Source: DASUPK01 sp963821705 | Lineage (GTDB): Bacteria > Actinomycetota > Thermoleophilia > Solirubrobacterales > 70-9 | NCBI GenBank assembly: GCA_963821705.1 | Contig: CAWGEV010000006.1 | Coordinates: 372,001-436,000 of the forward strand | Reading direction: 5' to 3' | DNA: 64,000 bases | In this document: in pieces, positions 1 through 8,054 of the stretch | Layout: every line of letters begins with the position of its first letter | Numbering within the stretch: position 1 is the first letter of the stretch | The notes under the pieces: generated by a model | Seen by the model: only the letters and a program-made list of their open reading frames with translations | Databases searched by the model: none | Told to the model about the DNA's origin: nothing | Made by a program: the position numbers and the translations under genes

Positions 1-956
1 AAAACGACGGAGAGCATGATCCCAAGGCTGACCGACCTGAAAGCCGGGCTCGGAATCAGCATCACTGCGCTCAGAGAGATCAGCACGGTGATCCCCGAGA
101 ACAGCACAGCCTTGCCGGCGGTGTCCATCGTCTGGGCAACCGCCTCCTCCGGTGGAAGCTTCGAGCCGAAGAAGGCGCCGCGGAAGCGATGGACGACGAA
201 GAGCGCGTAGTCGATCCCGAGTGCCAGCGCGAACATCAGCGCGAAGTTCATGGCCCAGATCGAGATCGGAAGGAATTGGGACCCCAGATAGAGCGATCCG
301 GCCGCGGCGACCAGCCCGACCATCGTCAGCATCAGCGGCAGGCCAGCGGCCACCAGCGAGCCGAACGCGACCAGCATGATCGCCAGAGTGACCGGCCAGG
401 AGATCACCTCCGAGCGGAGCATCGCGCTCTTGTTGGCGGCGTTGAAGTCCGACCACATCCCGGAGGCGCCGGTCAGGTTGACCTGGACCCCATTCCGCCC
501 CAGGGCATGGAGCGGGCCCTTCACATCCTCGGCGGCGCCAACCATCGCGTTCGAGTCGCGGGCGGCACCGGCCTGGACGATGGCGGTGTGGCCGTCCGGA
601 GACACCGAGGTCCCCGGCCGCGGCGGAATGACCGTCCGAACCGCCCGGTCGGCCCGCAGCTTGCGCTCGACCGCTCCGACCGTCGCCTGGAAGCTCGGGT
701 CCCCAAACGTGGAGGTGGGCGAGTGAACGACCGCCATCAACCCGTAGGCGGACAGGCCGTGGAAGTTCCGGTCGACCAGGTGACGAGCCTGAACGGACTG
801 GGAGCCGCTCGTCTCCCAGCCGGCGCCTGACAGAGCCTTCTCGACTCGCGGCGCCAGGAACCCGAGGCCGAGGGCGATCACCGCCCACGCGATCGCCACG
901 GTCCCGAAGTGGGTCGCGGTGTAGCGACCGAGCCTGCCGATCGGCCCGACCGTCAT
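1..956 (-). CDS. MMPL/RND-family exporter, N-terminal part (cut by window edge)
   Basis: About 318 residues are visible, starting MTVGPIGRLGRYTATHFG. There is one N-terminal membrane helix, then a periplasmic domain, then a run of helices containing LALGIDYALFVVHRFR. That Gly-x-x-x-Asp-Tyr segment matches the proton-relay helix of MMPL/RND transporters. These proteins export lipids or drugs using the proton gradient. The C-terminal half lies outside the window. The start codon overlaps the stop of the upstream DUF2892 gene (ATGA), so it is the third gene of an ArsR-DUF2892-MMPL operon. The substrate cannot be told from sequence. Confidence 0.85.
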   Translation of the reverse strand, partial: MTVGPIGRLGRYTATHFGTVAIAWAVIALGLGFLAPRVEKALSGAGWETSGSQSVQARHLVDRNFHGLSAYGLMAVVHSPTSTFGDPSFQATVGAVERKLRADRAVRTVIPPRPGTSVSPDGHTAIVQAGAARDSNAMVGAAEDVKGPLHALGRNGVQVNLTGASGMWSDFNAANKSAMLRSEVISWPVTLAIMLVAFGSLVAAGLPLMLTMVGLVAAAGSLYLGSQFLPISIWAMNFALMFALALGIDYALFVVHRFRGAFFGSKLPPEEAVAQTMDTAGKAVLFSGITVLISLSAVMLIPSPAFRSVSLGIMLSVV

Positions 957-1180
957 CGAGGCTCCGGGTAGACGACCGAGGTCAGGTCGCAAACGCGCTT
1001 CAGCACGATGGACGCCGGACAGGCGCCGACGAGCACGTAGAGCCACATGTTGAGCCCGACGAAGCCCGTCAGCAGCAGGAACCAGGGCGAGACCAGCGCG
1101 ACCAGCGCGACGCTGATCAGGATGACCGAGCCGGCGAGCGCGAACAGGACGCGCTCGAGCGGCCAGGGGGACCGAGACAT
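953..1180 (-). CDS. DUF2892 family small membrane protein
   Basis: This is a 75-residue protein starting MSRSPWPLERVLFALAG. It has two hydrophobic helices (about residues 10-30 and 34-52), then GACPASIVLKRVC. This is the inner-membrane module also seen at the C-terminus of rhodanese YgaP. The start is chosen because AAGGAGG lies 8 nt upstream; a longer reading frame upstream is only the shadow of the ArsR gene. It lies 1 nt after arsR and overlaps the MMPL gene by 4 nt. The Cys pair and the ArsR partner recall the E. coli ygaV-ygaP sulfur/redox pair. That link is inference. Confidence 0.75.
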   Translation of the reverse strand: MSRSPWPLERVLFALAGSVILISVALVALVSPWFLLLTGFVGLNMWLYVLVGACPASIVLKRVCDLTSVVYPEPR

Positions 1181-1181
1181 C

Positions 1182-1532
1182 TCACGAACCTCCTTCGAGC
1201 AGTCCCTCGAACCGCTCGAGCTCCTGGCGCAGCCCGCCGCAGACGTCGTCGCAGAGCGAGAAGACGACCGGGTCGGCGATCGAGTAGAGGGAGAAGTTGC
1301 CCTCCTTGCGCCGTTCGACGATGCGGGCGCGAAGCAGGACCCCGAGGTGCTGCGAGACGTTCTGCTGCGAGGCGCCGGTGGCCTCCTGCAGTTCCTTGAC
1401 GCTCTTCTCCCCTTCGCGCATGGCCTCGAGCAGCCGGATCCGCATCGGCTCCCCGAGGATGCGAAAGCGCTCGGCGACACGCTCCACGAGCGGGGCGGGC
1501 AGGGGGTGCGGAATCTCGACCTTCGTTGCCAT
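1182..1532 (-). CDS. ArsR-family winged-helix repressor
   Basis: This 116-residue protein starts MATKVEIPHPLPAPLVERV. The winged HTH core is EATGASQQNVSQHLGVLLRA, followed by a wing (ERRKEGNFSLYSI). A C-terminal LCDDVC supplies two cysteines three residues apart, and there is no classical ELCVCDL metal box. That favours a thiol or sulfide/redox sensor over an arsenic sensor, but this is inference. Longer in-frame starts run back into the divergent promoter, so the Met at 1532 is preferred. It heads the operon with DUF2892 and MMPL and diverges from the OsmC gene. Confidence 0.85.
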   Translation of the reverse strand: MATKVEIPHPLPAPLVERVAERFRILGEPMRIRLLEAMREGEKSVKELQEATGASQQNVSQHLGVLLRARIVERRKEGNFSLYSIADPVVFSLCDDVCGGLRQELERFEGLLEGGS

Positions 1533-1544
1533 GCGGATCAGAGT

Positions 1545-1568
1545 AGCACAAGTATATGGTTGTGTGCT
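1545..1568. promoter_or_regulatory. Imperfect palindrome between arsR and osmC, likely ArsR operator
   Basis: The 53-nt divergent intergenic region contains AGCACA-N12-TGTGCT, a perfect 6-bp inverted repeat (arms 1545-1550 and 1563-1568). A second perfect palindrome, TGTGCGCACA (1577-1586), ends on the A of the osmC start codon. Either could be the operator through which the ArsR protein controls both directions. Confidence 0.5.
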
Positions 1569-1585
1569 AGTGTGATTGTGCGCAC

Positions 1586-2005
1586 ATGACGATGACAGCG
1601 ACAACCCAACGAGTCGGCAAGCTCCGCCACCGGGTCGACGTCAACGGTCGGCACACGATCGTCACCGATGAGCCGGTCCGCCTCGGCGGCACCGACGAGG
1701 GCCCTGCACCTCACGAGCTCCTCCCCGCCGCCCTCGCCTCGTGCGTCGCGACGATGATCGCCATGTACGCGGACCGGCATAGCTGGGATGTCGAGGAGGC
1801 TCACGTGGACGTTGAGTACGACCCCGAGACCACGCCGCGCAGGTTTGCGGTCGACGTTCACCTCCCGGCCGGCCTCTCCGAGGAGCAGGTCAGAAAGCTC
1901 GAGCGGGTGGCCGAGACCTGTCCGCTGCGCCGCTCGCTCGAGACGGGCTTCGAGTTCGAGGAACGCGTTCACCTGGACCTCGAGGCCGCCCCCACCGCCG
2001 CCTGA
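1586..2005 (+). CDS. OsmC/Ohr-family protein
   Basis: This 139-residue OsmC-fold protein is close to the family's usual length. Visible family features are the GPAPHELLPAALASCVATMI helix with its peroxidatic-type Cys and the second conserved Cys in VAETCPLRRSLE. OsmC/Ohr proteins reduce organic hydroperoxides or act on related thiol substrates in the cytoplasm using this Cys pair. It is transcribed divergently from an ArsR repressor. Promoter and start codon are nearly contiguous (palindrome 1577-1586 touches the ATG), so a very short or absent leader is likely. The physiological oxidant is unknown. Confidence 0.88.
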   Translation: MTMTATTQRVGKLRHRVDVNGRHTIVTDEPVRLGGTDEGPAPHELLPAALASCVATMIAMYADRHSWDVEEAHVDVEYDPETTPRRFAVDVHLPAGLSEEQVRKLERVAETCPLRRSLETGFEFEERVHLDLEAAPTAA

Positions 2006-2067
2006 CACAGGAACGACCCGCCGATGGGCGGGCCGCACCTACAGCTTCGAGTTCCTTTCCCGCTTTT

Positions 2068-2086
2068 GTTGATTGAACCGATCAAC
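2068..2086. promoter_or_regulatory. Inverted repeat GTTGAT-N7-ATCAAC
   Basis: A 6-bp inverted repeat sits in the 180-nt gap between the OsmC gene and the next small membrane protein gene. It has the size of a homodimeric repressor site or a weak hairpin. No cognate regulator can be named. The rest of the gap shows only the -10-like TACGAT at 2172-2177. Confidence 0.3.
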
Positions 2087-2185
2087 TAAGGGCCGGACGG
2101 TAGCAGATTTACCCGTTTCCTAATCGGGTATGTGGGGATACAGGTGAGTCCATCCCGGTGGCTCAGAGCCCTACGATGGGCCGCT

Positions 2186-2389
2186 GTGCCGACCCTCGTC
2201 AAAGACCTCGGCCCCATCCTCGGCCTCGTCTCCTTCGCCGGGTTCGTGGTCCTGGTCGTCCTCTATGTCATGAGGTCCATGGAGATCCGCCGGCTGCGCC
2301 GCGCGGCCCCCTTCCTCGCCGAGGGCAACGGGCGCCCCCAGGAGCCGGAGAAGGGCTCTGCAGGGACGGCGCAGCGACCCCGCGGCTAG
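2186..2389 (+). CDS. Small single-pass membrane protein
   Basis: This 67-residue protein starts (GTG) PTLVKDLGPILGLVSFAG. One hydrophobic helix at about residues 8-28 is followed by a basic MEIRRLRRAAPFLAEG and a short polar tail. The GTG start is preferred over an ATG at 2132 because TACGAT (2172-2177) lies 8 nt upstream, the window's common leaderless promoter arrangement. Its stop overlaps the stop of the convergent CDF gene by 3-4 nt. No family recognised. Confidence 0.5.
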   Translation: MPTLVKDLGPILGLVSFAGFVVLVVLYVMRSMEIRRLRRAAPFLAEGNGRPQEPEKGSAGTAQRPRG

Positions 2390-3033
2390 CGCTCGTGCGG
2401 CACCTTGCCGCGAACCGTCAGCCACGACTGCCAGGTGATTCGGATGATCACCGCGGTGATCGCGAGACCGATCAGGGGGTCCATGACGTGCATGCCGACG
2501 GCCAGCGCCCCCGCGCTCGCGACCACCGCCAGGCTGACGTAGGCGTCCGCGCGGGCGTGGTTGCCGTCCGCGATCAACGCCGGACTGTCGAGGCGGTGCC
2601 CGGCCCGGGTGCGGATCCGGGCGGCGATCCAGTTGCCGCCGTAGCCGATGACGCCGGCCGCCGCGAGCGCGGCGAGGTGGTCGACCGCCCTCGGATGGAT
2701 CAACCTGTCCACGGCCTCGAAGCCCGCCACGCAGGCGCTCGCGAAGATCGCGAGGACGACCGCGAACCCCGCCCAGCGCTCGGCTCGCCGGCTCCGCAGC
2801 GCGAACGCGGCCGCCAGCGGAATCGCCGTGGCGGCGTCGCCGAAGTTGTGGATCAGGTCTGCAAGCAGCGCGACGCTCGAGGTTGCGACGAAGATCAGGG
2901 TCTGCGCCGCCGCCGCCAGCCCCAGGACCGCGAACGAGAGAGCGACCGCTCGGATCCCCTCGCGCGAGCGCTTGATCGAGGGGTCGACCAGGCCATGCGT
3001 GTGCCCGTGCTCGTGAGTGGCCGCCTGGGGCAT
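2386..3033 (-). CDS. Cation diffusion facilitator (CDF) family transporter
   Basis: This 215-residue protein has six predicted helices. The His-rich N-terminus is HEHGHTHG. The metal-site motifs are LLADLIHNFGDA in helix 2 (D..H...D) and DGNHARADAYVS in helix 5 (H...D). CDF proteins exchange Zn, Co or other divalent cations for protons across the cytoplasmic membrane. It is shorter than most CDFs (about 300 residues): the cytoplasmic C-terminal metal-sensing domain is absent and the protein ends soon after helix 6. It lies 38 nt after the NlpC/P60 gene on the same strand, so cotranscription is possible. Metal specificity is not assigned. Confidence 0.87.
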   Translation of the reverse strand: MPQAATHEHGHTHGLVDPSIKRSREGIRAVALSFAVLGLAAAAQTLIFVATSSVALLADLIHNFGDAATAIPLAAAFALRSRRAERWAGFAVVLAIFASACVAGFEAVDRLIHPRAVDHLAALAAAGVIGYGGNWIAARIRTRAGHRLDSPALIADGNHARADAYVSLAVVASAGALAVGMHVMDPLIGLAITAVIIRITWQSWLTVRGKVPHER

Positions 3034-3071
3034 CGCCCGAGGCTAGCGGCGACGCGACGGCCTGGTGGCCG

Positions 3072-4259
3072 CTAGTACCCGGCCGGGTGCCGCGCGACGA
3101 AGTCGGCCGTGTTTTCGTTCATCGCGGTGCTCCAGCGCGGGCCGTCGGAGCCATTACCGGCAGTGTCCCAGCGCAGGCCGGCGATGTAGGCCCAGGCGTG
3201 GCCGCTGTTCGCGAAGACGGTGATCCAGTTGCCTGCCCCGGGCGCGCCCCAGACCTCGAGACCGGTCGAGTCGAGCGGGCTGGAGAGGAAGCCACCGCCG
3301 TGGAGGGCGAAGCTGACGGCGCCAGAGCAGTCGTAGCCGGGCGAGCTGAACGAGCCGTGACCGCCGCCCCAGATGTAGGGAAGGTTGTCGATCTGGTTGG
3401 CCGCCTCGATCACCGCGCGGACCGCGAGCGGGGCGTTGGAGGGCGGGATCGCGTCGCCGTTCGAGTCGAGCGTCGCCCGGCCGGCCGGCGCCGGGATGTT
3501 GGAGAGGGACGTCTGGATCGACTGCTCCTTGCGGAGCAGCGCGTTCAGGGTCCCCTGCCGTGCGTTTCGCGCCGCGACCAGCTGGGACTGCTGCTGCTGG
3601 ATCTGTGCATGCTGAGCCGCGATCTGCCGCTCCTTGGCGGCCACCTGATCACGCGCGGCCTGGATCCGGTCGTGGGTCGCCTGCAGCTGGTTGACGAGGA
3701 CCGTGATCTGGTCGCGGAGGCCGCGGACGCGGGAGACGACCTGGTTGTCGAAGTTCTGGATGTGCTGGAGATACTCGGTCCGGGTCAGCAGGTCCGACCA
3801 GCTCGAGGAGCGCAGCACGACCGCCGTGATGTCGGGGGAGTTCGACTTGTAGATGTCGACGAGCAGCTGCTCGAGCGCCACCGTCGCCGCTTTCAGCTTG
3901 GCGCGCACGCGGGCGAGCTCCGCCTGCTCGGCGTTGAGCTGCGCAGTCGCCTGCTTGAGCTCGGCCTGCTTCTGGGCGAGGTCGTGCTGGGCGGCGGCCT
4001 GCTCCTGACGGACGCGCGACTCCTCGCCGATCAGCTGGTCGACCCGCGCGTTCATGCTGTCGATCTGCGAGCGCAGCGGTCCCTCGGTGGCCTGGATCCG
4101 CGAGAGCTCGCTCTGCTGCTGGGCGATCTTCGACGCCGGGTCGCCGATCGCACTCCCCCCTGCCAGCAGGCCGATGACGAGCGCGACGAGCACCATCAGG
4201 GACAGCACCGCGGCGCGGCCGCGGTGAGTCGATCTCGGTCTATGGGTACGAGTCGGCAT
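3072..4259 (-). CDS. Secreted coiled-coil NlpC/P60 peptidoglycan hydrolase
   Basis: The protein has 395 residues: a basic N-terminus and one signal/anchor helix (about 18-40), then a long coiled coil (about 45-270) rich in Gln, Ala and Arg, a linker, and an NlpC/P60-type domain. The catalytic Cys is in YDCSGAVSFAL and the candidate His in SGHAWAYIAG. The order matches CwlO/RipA-type cell-wall endopeptidases that cut stem peptides and are regulated through the coiled coil. The 180-nt upstream region was checked for a c-di-AMP riboswitch and none was seen. The CDF gene follows on the same strand. Confidence 0.88.
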   Translation of the reverse strand: MPTRTHRPRSTHRGRAAVLSLMVLVALVIGLLAGGSAIGDPASKIAQQQSELSRIQATEGPLRSQIDSMNARVDQLIGEESRVRQEQAAAQHDLAQKQAELKQATAQLNAEQAELARVRAKLKAATVALEQLLVDIYKSNSPDITAVVLRSSSWSDLLTRTEYLQHIQNFDNQVVSRVRGLRDQITVLVNQLQATHDRIQAARDQVAAKERQIAAQHAQIQQQQSQLVAARNARQGTLNALLRKEQSIQTSLSNIPAPAGRATLDSNGDAIPPSNAPLAVRAVIEAANQIDNLPYIWGGGHGSFSSPGYDCSGAVSFALHGGGFLSSPLDSTGLEVWGAPGAGNWITVFANSGHAWAYIAGLRWDTAGNGSDGPRWSTAMNENTADFVARHPAGY

Positions 4260-4426
4260 CGGCAGTGCGTGGTGCCCTGCAGCACCACGGCAGCTGGGCA
4301 GGCTAGACGTTCGCCGCCGAAATGTCAGCAGTTGCTAACAGGCCTGCAAGTTCTCTTGCGTCTCGCTACTCAGAAACGGCGAGCCCCGGGACGGCGCCCG
4401 GCCCGCCCCACGCAGGCGACGCGCTC

Positions 4427-4432
4427 TACGAT
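4427..4432 (+). promoter_or_regulatory. -10 element TACGAT for a leaderless alpha/beta hydrolase mRNA
   Basis: TACGAT ends 6 nt before the ATG at 4439, so transcription would start at or next to the A of ATG. No Shine-Dalgarno sequence is present. Confidence 0.5.
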
Positions 4433-4438
4433 CGGACC

Positions 4439-5353
4439 ATGCCCGAGGAGTTCTGTGACGTCGGCCGAGGGGTGACCCTCTGTTACGAGGCCTTCGGGGA
4501 CCCGGCCGACACCCCGATCCTCTTGATCATGGGCCTGGCGACGCAGATGATCGCCTGGCACGAGGACTTCTGCGAGCAGCTCGCCGAGCGCGGCTTCTAC
4601 GTCGTGCGCTTCGACAACCGCGACATCGGCCGCTCCACGCACTTCGATTTCCAGCCGGCGTCGGCCGGGCAGATGCTCCGCCGTCGCCTGCCGCGGGCGC
4701 AGTACACGCTCTCCGACATGGCCGACGACGCCGCGCAGCTCCTCAAGGAACTGGAGATCGCGCCTGCCCACATCGTCGGCGCGTCGATGGGCGGCATGAT
4801 CGGCCAGATGCTGGCCGCCGAGCACCCGGAGGTGGTCCGGTCGCTGACCTCGATCATGTCGACGACGGGCAGCCTCAGGCACGGCCAGCCCGCGTTCCCC
4901 GTCTACCGGTACCTGCTCCGGCCGCCTCCCCGGGACCGCGACGGCTACATCCAGCGCTCGGCGGAGGTCTTCGGCCTGGTCGGCTCCACCGGCTTCGACC
5001 GCGACGAGGCCTACATCCGCGAGCGGGCCGGCCGCAGCTTCGACCGAGGCTTCGACGTGCGCGCCGGCGGCCGCCAGCTCGGCGCGATCATCGCCTCGGG
5101 CGACCGCACGGCTCGGCTCCGCCACATCAAGGCGCCCACGGTGGTGATCCACGGGACCGTGGACAAGATGGTCCGTCCGTCCGGCGGCCGCGCAACCGCG
5201 CAGGCGATCCCCGGCGCCCGGCTGATGATGATCGAGGGCATGGGCCACGATCTGCCCCGGGCCGTCTGGCCGACGATCATCGACGCGATCTCCGAGCACG
5301 CCCGCGCCGCCGACGCCGCCAGGTCACGGGACGGTGTGGTCGGCACTCGGTGA
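4439..5353 (+). CDS. Alpha/beta-fold hydrolase
   Basis: A 304-residue single-domain alpha/beta hydrolase. The nucleophile elbow is VGASMGGMIG (Ser), the acid is Asp in HGTVDKMV and the base is His in GMGHDLPRA. The N-terminal LLIMGLATQMIAWHEDFC carries the oxyanion strand, and RFDNRDIGRSTH is typical of the esterase/haloperoxidase-like branch. The ATG at 4439 is chosen because it follows the TACGAT box and starts at the family N-terminus. Its end overlaps the GTG of the cupin gene by 20 nt. Substrate unknown. Confidence 0.87.
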   Translation: MPEEFCDVGRGVTLCYEAFGDPADTPILLIMGLATQMIAWHEDFCEQLAERGFYVVRFDNRDIGRSTHFDFQPASAGQMLRRRLPRAQYTLSDMADDAAQLLKELEIAPAHIVGASMGGMIGQMLAAEHPEVVRSLTSIMSTTGSLRHGQPAFPVYRYLLRPPPRDRDGYIQRSAEVFGLVGSTGFDRDEAYIRERAGRSFDRGFDVRAGGRQLGAIIASGDRTARLRHIKAPTVVIHGTVDKMVRPSGGRATAQAIPGARLMMIEGMGHDLPRAVWPTIIDAISEHARAADAARSRDGVVGTR

Positions 5354-5805
5354 GGGCGAGGCCCTCTGGTTCCTGGGAACCCTCGCGACGATCCGGGTTC
5401 CCGGCGAGGCAGTTGGAGGCCGCTTCGCGCTGATCGAGTTCCTCTTCCCGAGGCACGCCTCCCCTCCGCTCCACGCCCATCCGCAGGACGAGAGCTACGT
5501 CGTGCTCGACGGGCGCCTCACGATCAAGGCGGAGGAGGAGCGCTTCGAGCTGGAGCCAGGCGGATCGGCGGTCGTGCCGATGGGTGTCCCGCACACCTTC
5601 CGGGTCGACTCCGAGACGGCGCGTGTGCTCGTGCTCAGCACGCCGGCGGGGCTCGAGCGCATGGTCCGGGACGGTTCCGTCCCGGCGGCCGAGCGAGCCC
5701 TGCCGCCGCGCCGATGCGCCACGACCATCCGAGGAGGAGATCCAGGCCAACTTCGAGCGGCACGGCCAGGTGAACCTCGGACCGTCCCTCGGCCCCGACG
5801 ACTGA
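5334..5805 (+). CDS. Cupin-domain protein (single-base frameshift near the 3' end)
   Basis: Starts GTG with WSALGEGEALWFLGTLATIR. The cupin metal/sugar-binding strands are PPLHAHPQDESYVVLDGRLTI (split here by residues 46-66) and GVPHTFRV. After about codon 125 (position 5700-5720) homology leaves this frame and resumes one base later as ADAPRPSEEEIQANFERHG, ending GPSLGPDD at 5805. That tail is the usual ending of this cupin subfamily. Read literally, the original frame would run to 5825 with a low-complexity Arg/Pro tail. One extra base is the simplest explanation. The gene overlaps the upstream hydrolase by 20 nt, so the pair is probably translated together. Confidence 0.75.
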
Positions 5806-5811
5806 CTCCGG

Positions 5812-6579
5812 CTACGCCCGGATGAGCGAGGCGTGCACGGCCCCGCCGGGGGCCGTGATCCACGTCGACGATCCGCTCCGGAGCACGCGGACCTCACCCG
5901 GCATCGCCGGGTCCCGGTACTCGATCTCGGCGTCGATCGACTCGGGCTCGGGACCGGCCGCGAGCTCCTCCTCGAGCGGCACCCAGTAGTGCGAGTTGTT
6001 GATGTGCCCGGCCTGGTCCACCTCCGAGGCGCGGAACCGCCAGGGCGACGCCTCGGCGTCCTCCGGCGGGTCGGGATGGCGAATCCGCACGTTCGCGTCG
6101 CGGCCGCCCGCGCTCTTCTCGTAGGCCTCCATGAAGTCCGGCGGAAAGCGCATCGGCCTCCCCCGCTCGGGATCGAGGCAGACCCAGCGGGCGACTGCCT
6201 CTACGTCGGCGCTCCCTCCCGACACGGACGTGCGCCGCTCGGCCGAGAAGCGACCGATCCCGCTGCAGAAGGTGCGCAGGCTCAGCTCGTCGCCGAAGCG
6301 GGGAAAGGAGTGCACCCGGATCCGGGTCCGGCGCACGATCCAGGCGCCCCGGCCCTCGAAGCCGGCCTCAATCAGGTCCGCGTAGGCGATGTCCTGCAGC
6401 CACCGGGCCATCGCATCCAGCCGGCACCGCCCGGCGCCGTCGGCGTCGACGATGCCCGGCCGCATCGCCCGCTCGTACGCCCGGCCTCCCGGCCAGTCGA
6501 CGAGCTCGGTCAACTCGGTCGCTGACGCCGCTACTTGAGCTCCTCGAGCGAGTCGCGCAGCCGGTCGAGCATCGACCAC
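5812..6579 (-). CDS. Acyl-ACP thioesterase (FatA-like, double hotdog)
   Basis: The N-terminal hotdog domain contains DAMARWLQDIAYADLIEAG and the charged RRTRIRVHSFPRFGDELSL. The second hotdog has VDQAGHINNSHYWVPLEEEL, where Asn-His-x-His-like residues form the thioesterase site. The enzyme would hydrolyse acyl-ACP to release fatty acids. The GTG at 6579 overlaps the WS/DGAT gene by 49 nt; a TTG at about 6513 or the Met before RPGIVDADG is also possible, so the start is uncertain. Pairing with WS/DGAT suggests fatty-acid channelling to neutral lipid, which is inference. Confidence 0.8.
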   Translation of the reverse strand: MVDARPAARLARGAQVAASATELTELVDWPGGRAYERAMRPGIVDADGAGRCRLDAMARWLQDIAYADLIEAGFEGRGAWIVRRTRIRVHSFPRFGDELSLRTFCSGIGRFSAERRTSVSGGSADVEAVARWVCLDPERGRPMRFPPDFMEAYEKSAGGRDANVRIRHPDPPEDAEASPWRFRASEVDQAGHINNSHYWVPLEEELAAGPEPESIDAEIEYRDPAMPGEVRVLRSGSSTWITAPGGAVHASLIRA

Positions 6580-7973
6580 AGGTCGGGCATCTGGTCGCGG
6601 TCCGCCACGATGCCGAAGTCCATGTGCCCGCAGTAGCTCATCACGGTGATGTTGAGGCCCATCCCGTCGGTGATCACCGAGACCGGATAGTTGGCGACCA
6701 GACGGGCCCCGGCGCAGTAGAGCGGGAACTGCGGACCCGGGACGTTGGAGACGACCAGGTTCCAGGTCGGCCTCCCCGGTCCCGTCGAGATGGCGAAGGT
6801 CGCGCGGGCGGCCCGCGCGAAGACGGCGGGCGGGATGAAGTGGTTCGTGTCCTGGAGCAGCTCGGCCGGCAGGGCCCGGTGGTGCTCCTTCATCGCGGCC
6901 AGCGCGCGGTGGGTCTTCTCCAGGCGGCGGACCGCGTTGGGCTCGTTGGTGAAGAACGGAGCGCTCATCAGCATGATGCGGTTGCCGAAGGTGCCCATCT
7001 CCTCGTCGGTCCTCACCGAGACCGGGACCTGCACGACCAGCGGATCGGGCGGCAGCTCGTCGTGCTCGAGCAGCCAGCTCCGCACCGCCCCGGCGCAGAC
7101 GGAGACGACGACGTCGTTGACGGTCACCCCGTGCTTGTTCTTCACCTCCTTCACCTCGTCCAGCGTGAGCTGGCCGAAGGCGAAGCGGCGGTGTGGAGAG
7201 ATCCGCCCGTTGAAGCAGGTCTTCGGCGCCTTGTAGTGCGTGTGGGCGAGGACGCCGCTCTCGCGATTGCTGATCGGCCGGGTGAGCCGGTCGGCCACCT
7301 TGGCGGCCAGGCCAGCCCCCGGGATGCCCGCGAAGACCGGTGACTCGTCGAGGTTCGGAAGCGCCCGCGGCAGCGAGCGCAGGATCCGCAGCGGGTAGCG
7401 CGGGATGCCCATCAGACCTCGCGTGAGCATCTCCAGCTCGCTGGGCTGCCGGTCGCCGCCGTTCCTGCTCGGCTCCGGCAGCTCCCTGCCCTCCGGCGCG
7501 AGGTCGAAGAGCACGCCCATGATCTCCGCGCCCGAGAGCCCGTCGACGACCGAGTGGTGGATCTTGGTGAGCAGCGCCTTGTGCCCGTCCTCGAGTCCAT
7601 GGATGAGGTAGAGCTCCCAGAGCGGCCGCGAGCGATCGAGCGGGCGAGACGCGATCCGCGCCACCTGCTCGGCGAGCTTCTCCTTGGCTCCGCCTGGCGG
7701 CAGCGCCAGCTCCCGGACATGGAAGTCGAGGTCGAAATGGGGATCGTCGAGCCAGTACGGGTAGTCGAGCCCGAACGGGACCTCCACCAGCCGCCAGCGA
7801 AGCGGCGGCAGCAGCGGCAGCCGCTCCTCCATCAGGTTGCTGATGTCTTTGAACGTCAACTCGCCGGTGGGCGTGGTCGAGGGATCGAGGATCGTCAGGC
7901 CCGCGACGTGGCCGGTCTGGTTCGAGCTCTCCAGCGCCAGGAACTGCGCGTCGAGGCTGGTCAGCTGACGCAT
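6531..7973 (-). CDS. Wax ester synthase / acyl-CoA:diacylglycerol acyltransferase (WS/DGAT)
   Basis: 480 residues. The acyltransferase motif is IHHSVVDGLSG (HHxxxDG) near residue 135. The C-terminal domain (DUF1298-type) contains NLVVSNVPGPQFPLYCAGA and ends LRDSLEELK. The N-terminus RQLTSLDAQFLALES is the family's usual beginning, fixing the start at 7973. A longer upstream reading frame is only the shadow of the phosphatase gene. The enzyme esterifies acyl-CoA to diacylglycerol or long-chain alcohol at the membrane or lipid droplet. TATGAT lies 6 nt before the ATG, suggesting a leaderless transcript. The thioesterase gene follows with an overlap. Confidence 0.93.
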   Translation of the reverse strand: MRQLTSLDAQFLALESSNQTGHVAGLTILDPSTTPTGELTFKDISNLMEERLPLLPPLRWRLVEVPFGLDYPYWLDDPHFDLDFHVRELALPPGGAKEKLAEQVARIASRPLDRSRPLWELYLIHGLEDGHKALLTKIHHSVVDGLSGAEIMGVLFDLAPEGRELPEPSRNGGDRQPSELEMLTRGLMGIPRYPLRILRSLPRALPNLDESPVFAGIPGAGLAAKVADRLTRPISNRESGVLAHTHYKAPKTCFNGRISPHRRFAFGQLTLDEVKEVKNKHGVTVNDVVVSVCAGAVRSWLLEHDELPPDPLVVQVPVSVRTDEEMGTFGNRIMLMSAPFFTNEPNAVRRLEKTHRALAAMKEHHRALPAELLQDTNHFIPPAVFARAARATFAISTGPGRPTWNLVVSNVPGPQFPLYCAGARLVANYPVSVITDGMGLNITVMSYCGHMDFGIVADRDQMPDLWSMLDRLRDSLEELK

Positions 7974-7979
7974 CGGCCG

Positions 7980-7985
7980 ATCATA
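7980..7985 (-). promoter_or_regulatory. -10 element TATGAT for the WS/DGAT gene
   Basis: On the minus strand TATGAT is followed by CGGCCG and then the ATG at 7973, the same 6-nt spacing seen at 4439, 22131, 35537 and 61716. Confidence 0.5.
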
Positions 7986-8054
7986 GATTCGGAGGTGGAG
8001 TCTTGCGCCGTCTTTGACGAACGGCCGGGACCCTGCAGGTAGCGTGCCCGCCTG

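Noticed and set aside
4260..4438. Second c-di-AMP riboswitch upstream of the NlpC/P60 gene
   Set aside because: Such genes are classic targets, but the minus-strand leader lacks the GGGGGAACCA, GAATCGGC and GTCAGCTAAC blocks.
3087..4475. Long plus-strand open frame opposite the NlpC/P60 gene
   Set aside because: Arg/Gly/Leu-rich translation typical of the antisense of a GC-rich coiled-coil gene; the minus strand has signal peptide, coiled coil and DCSG motif.
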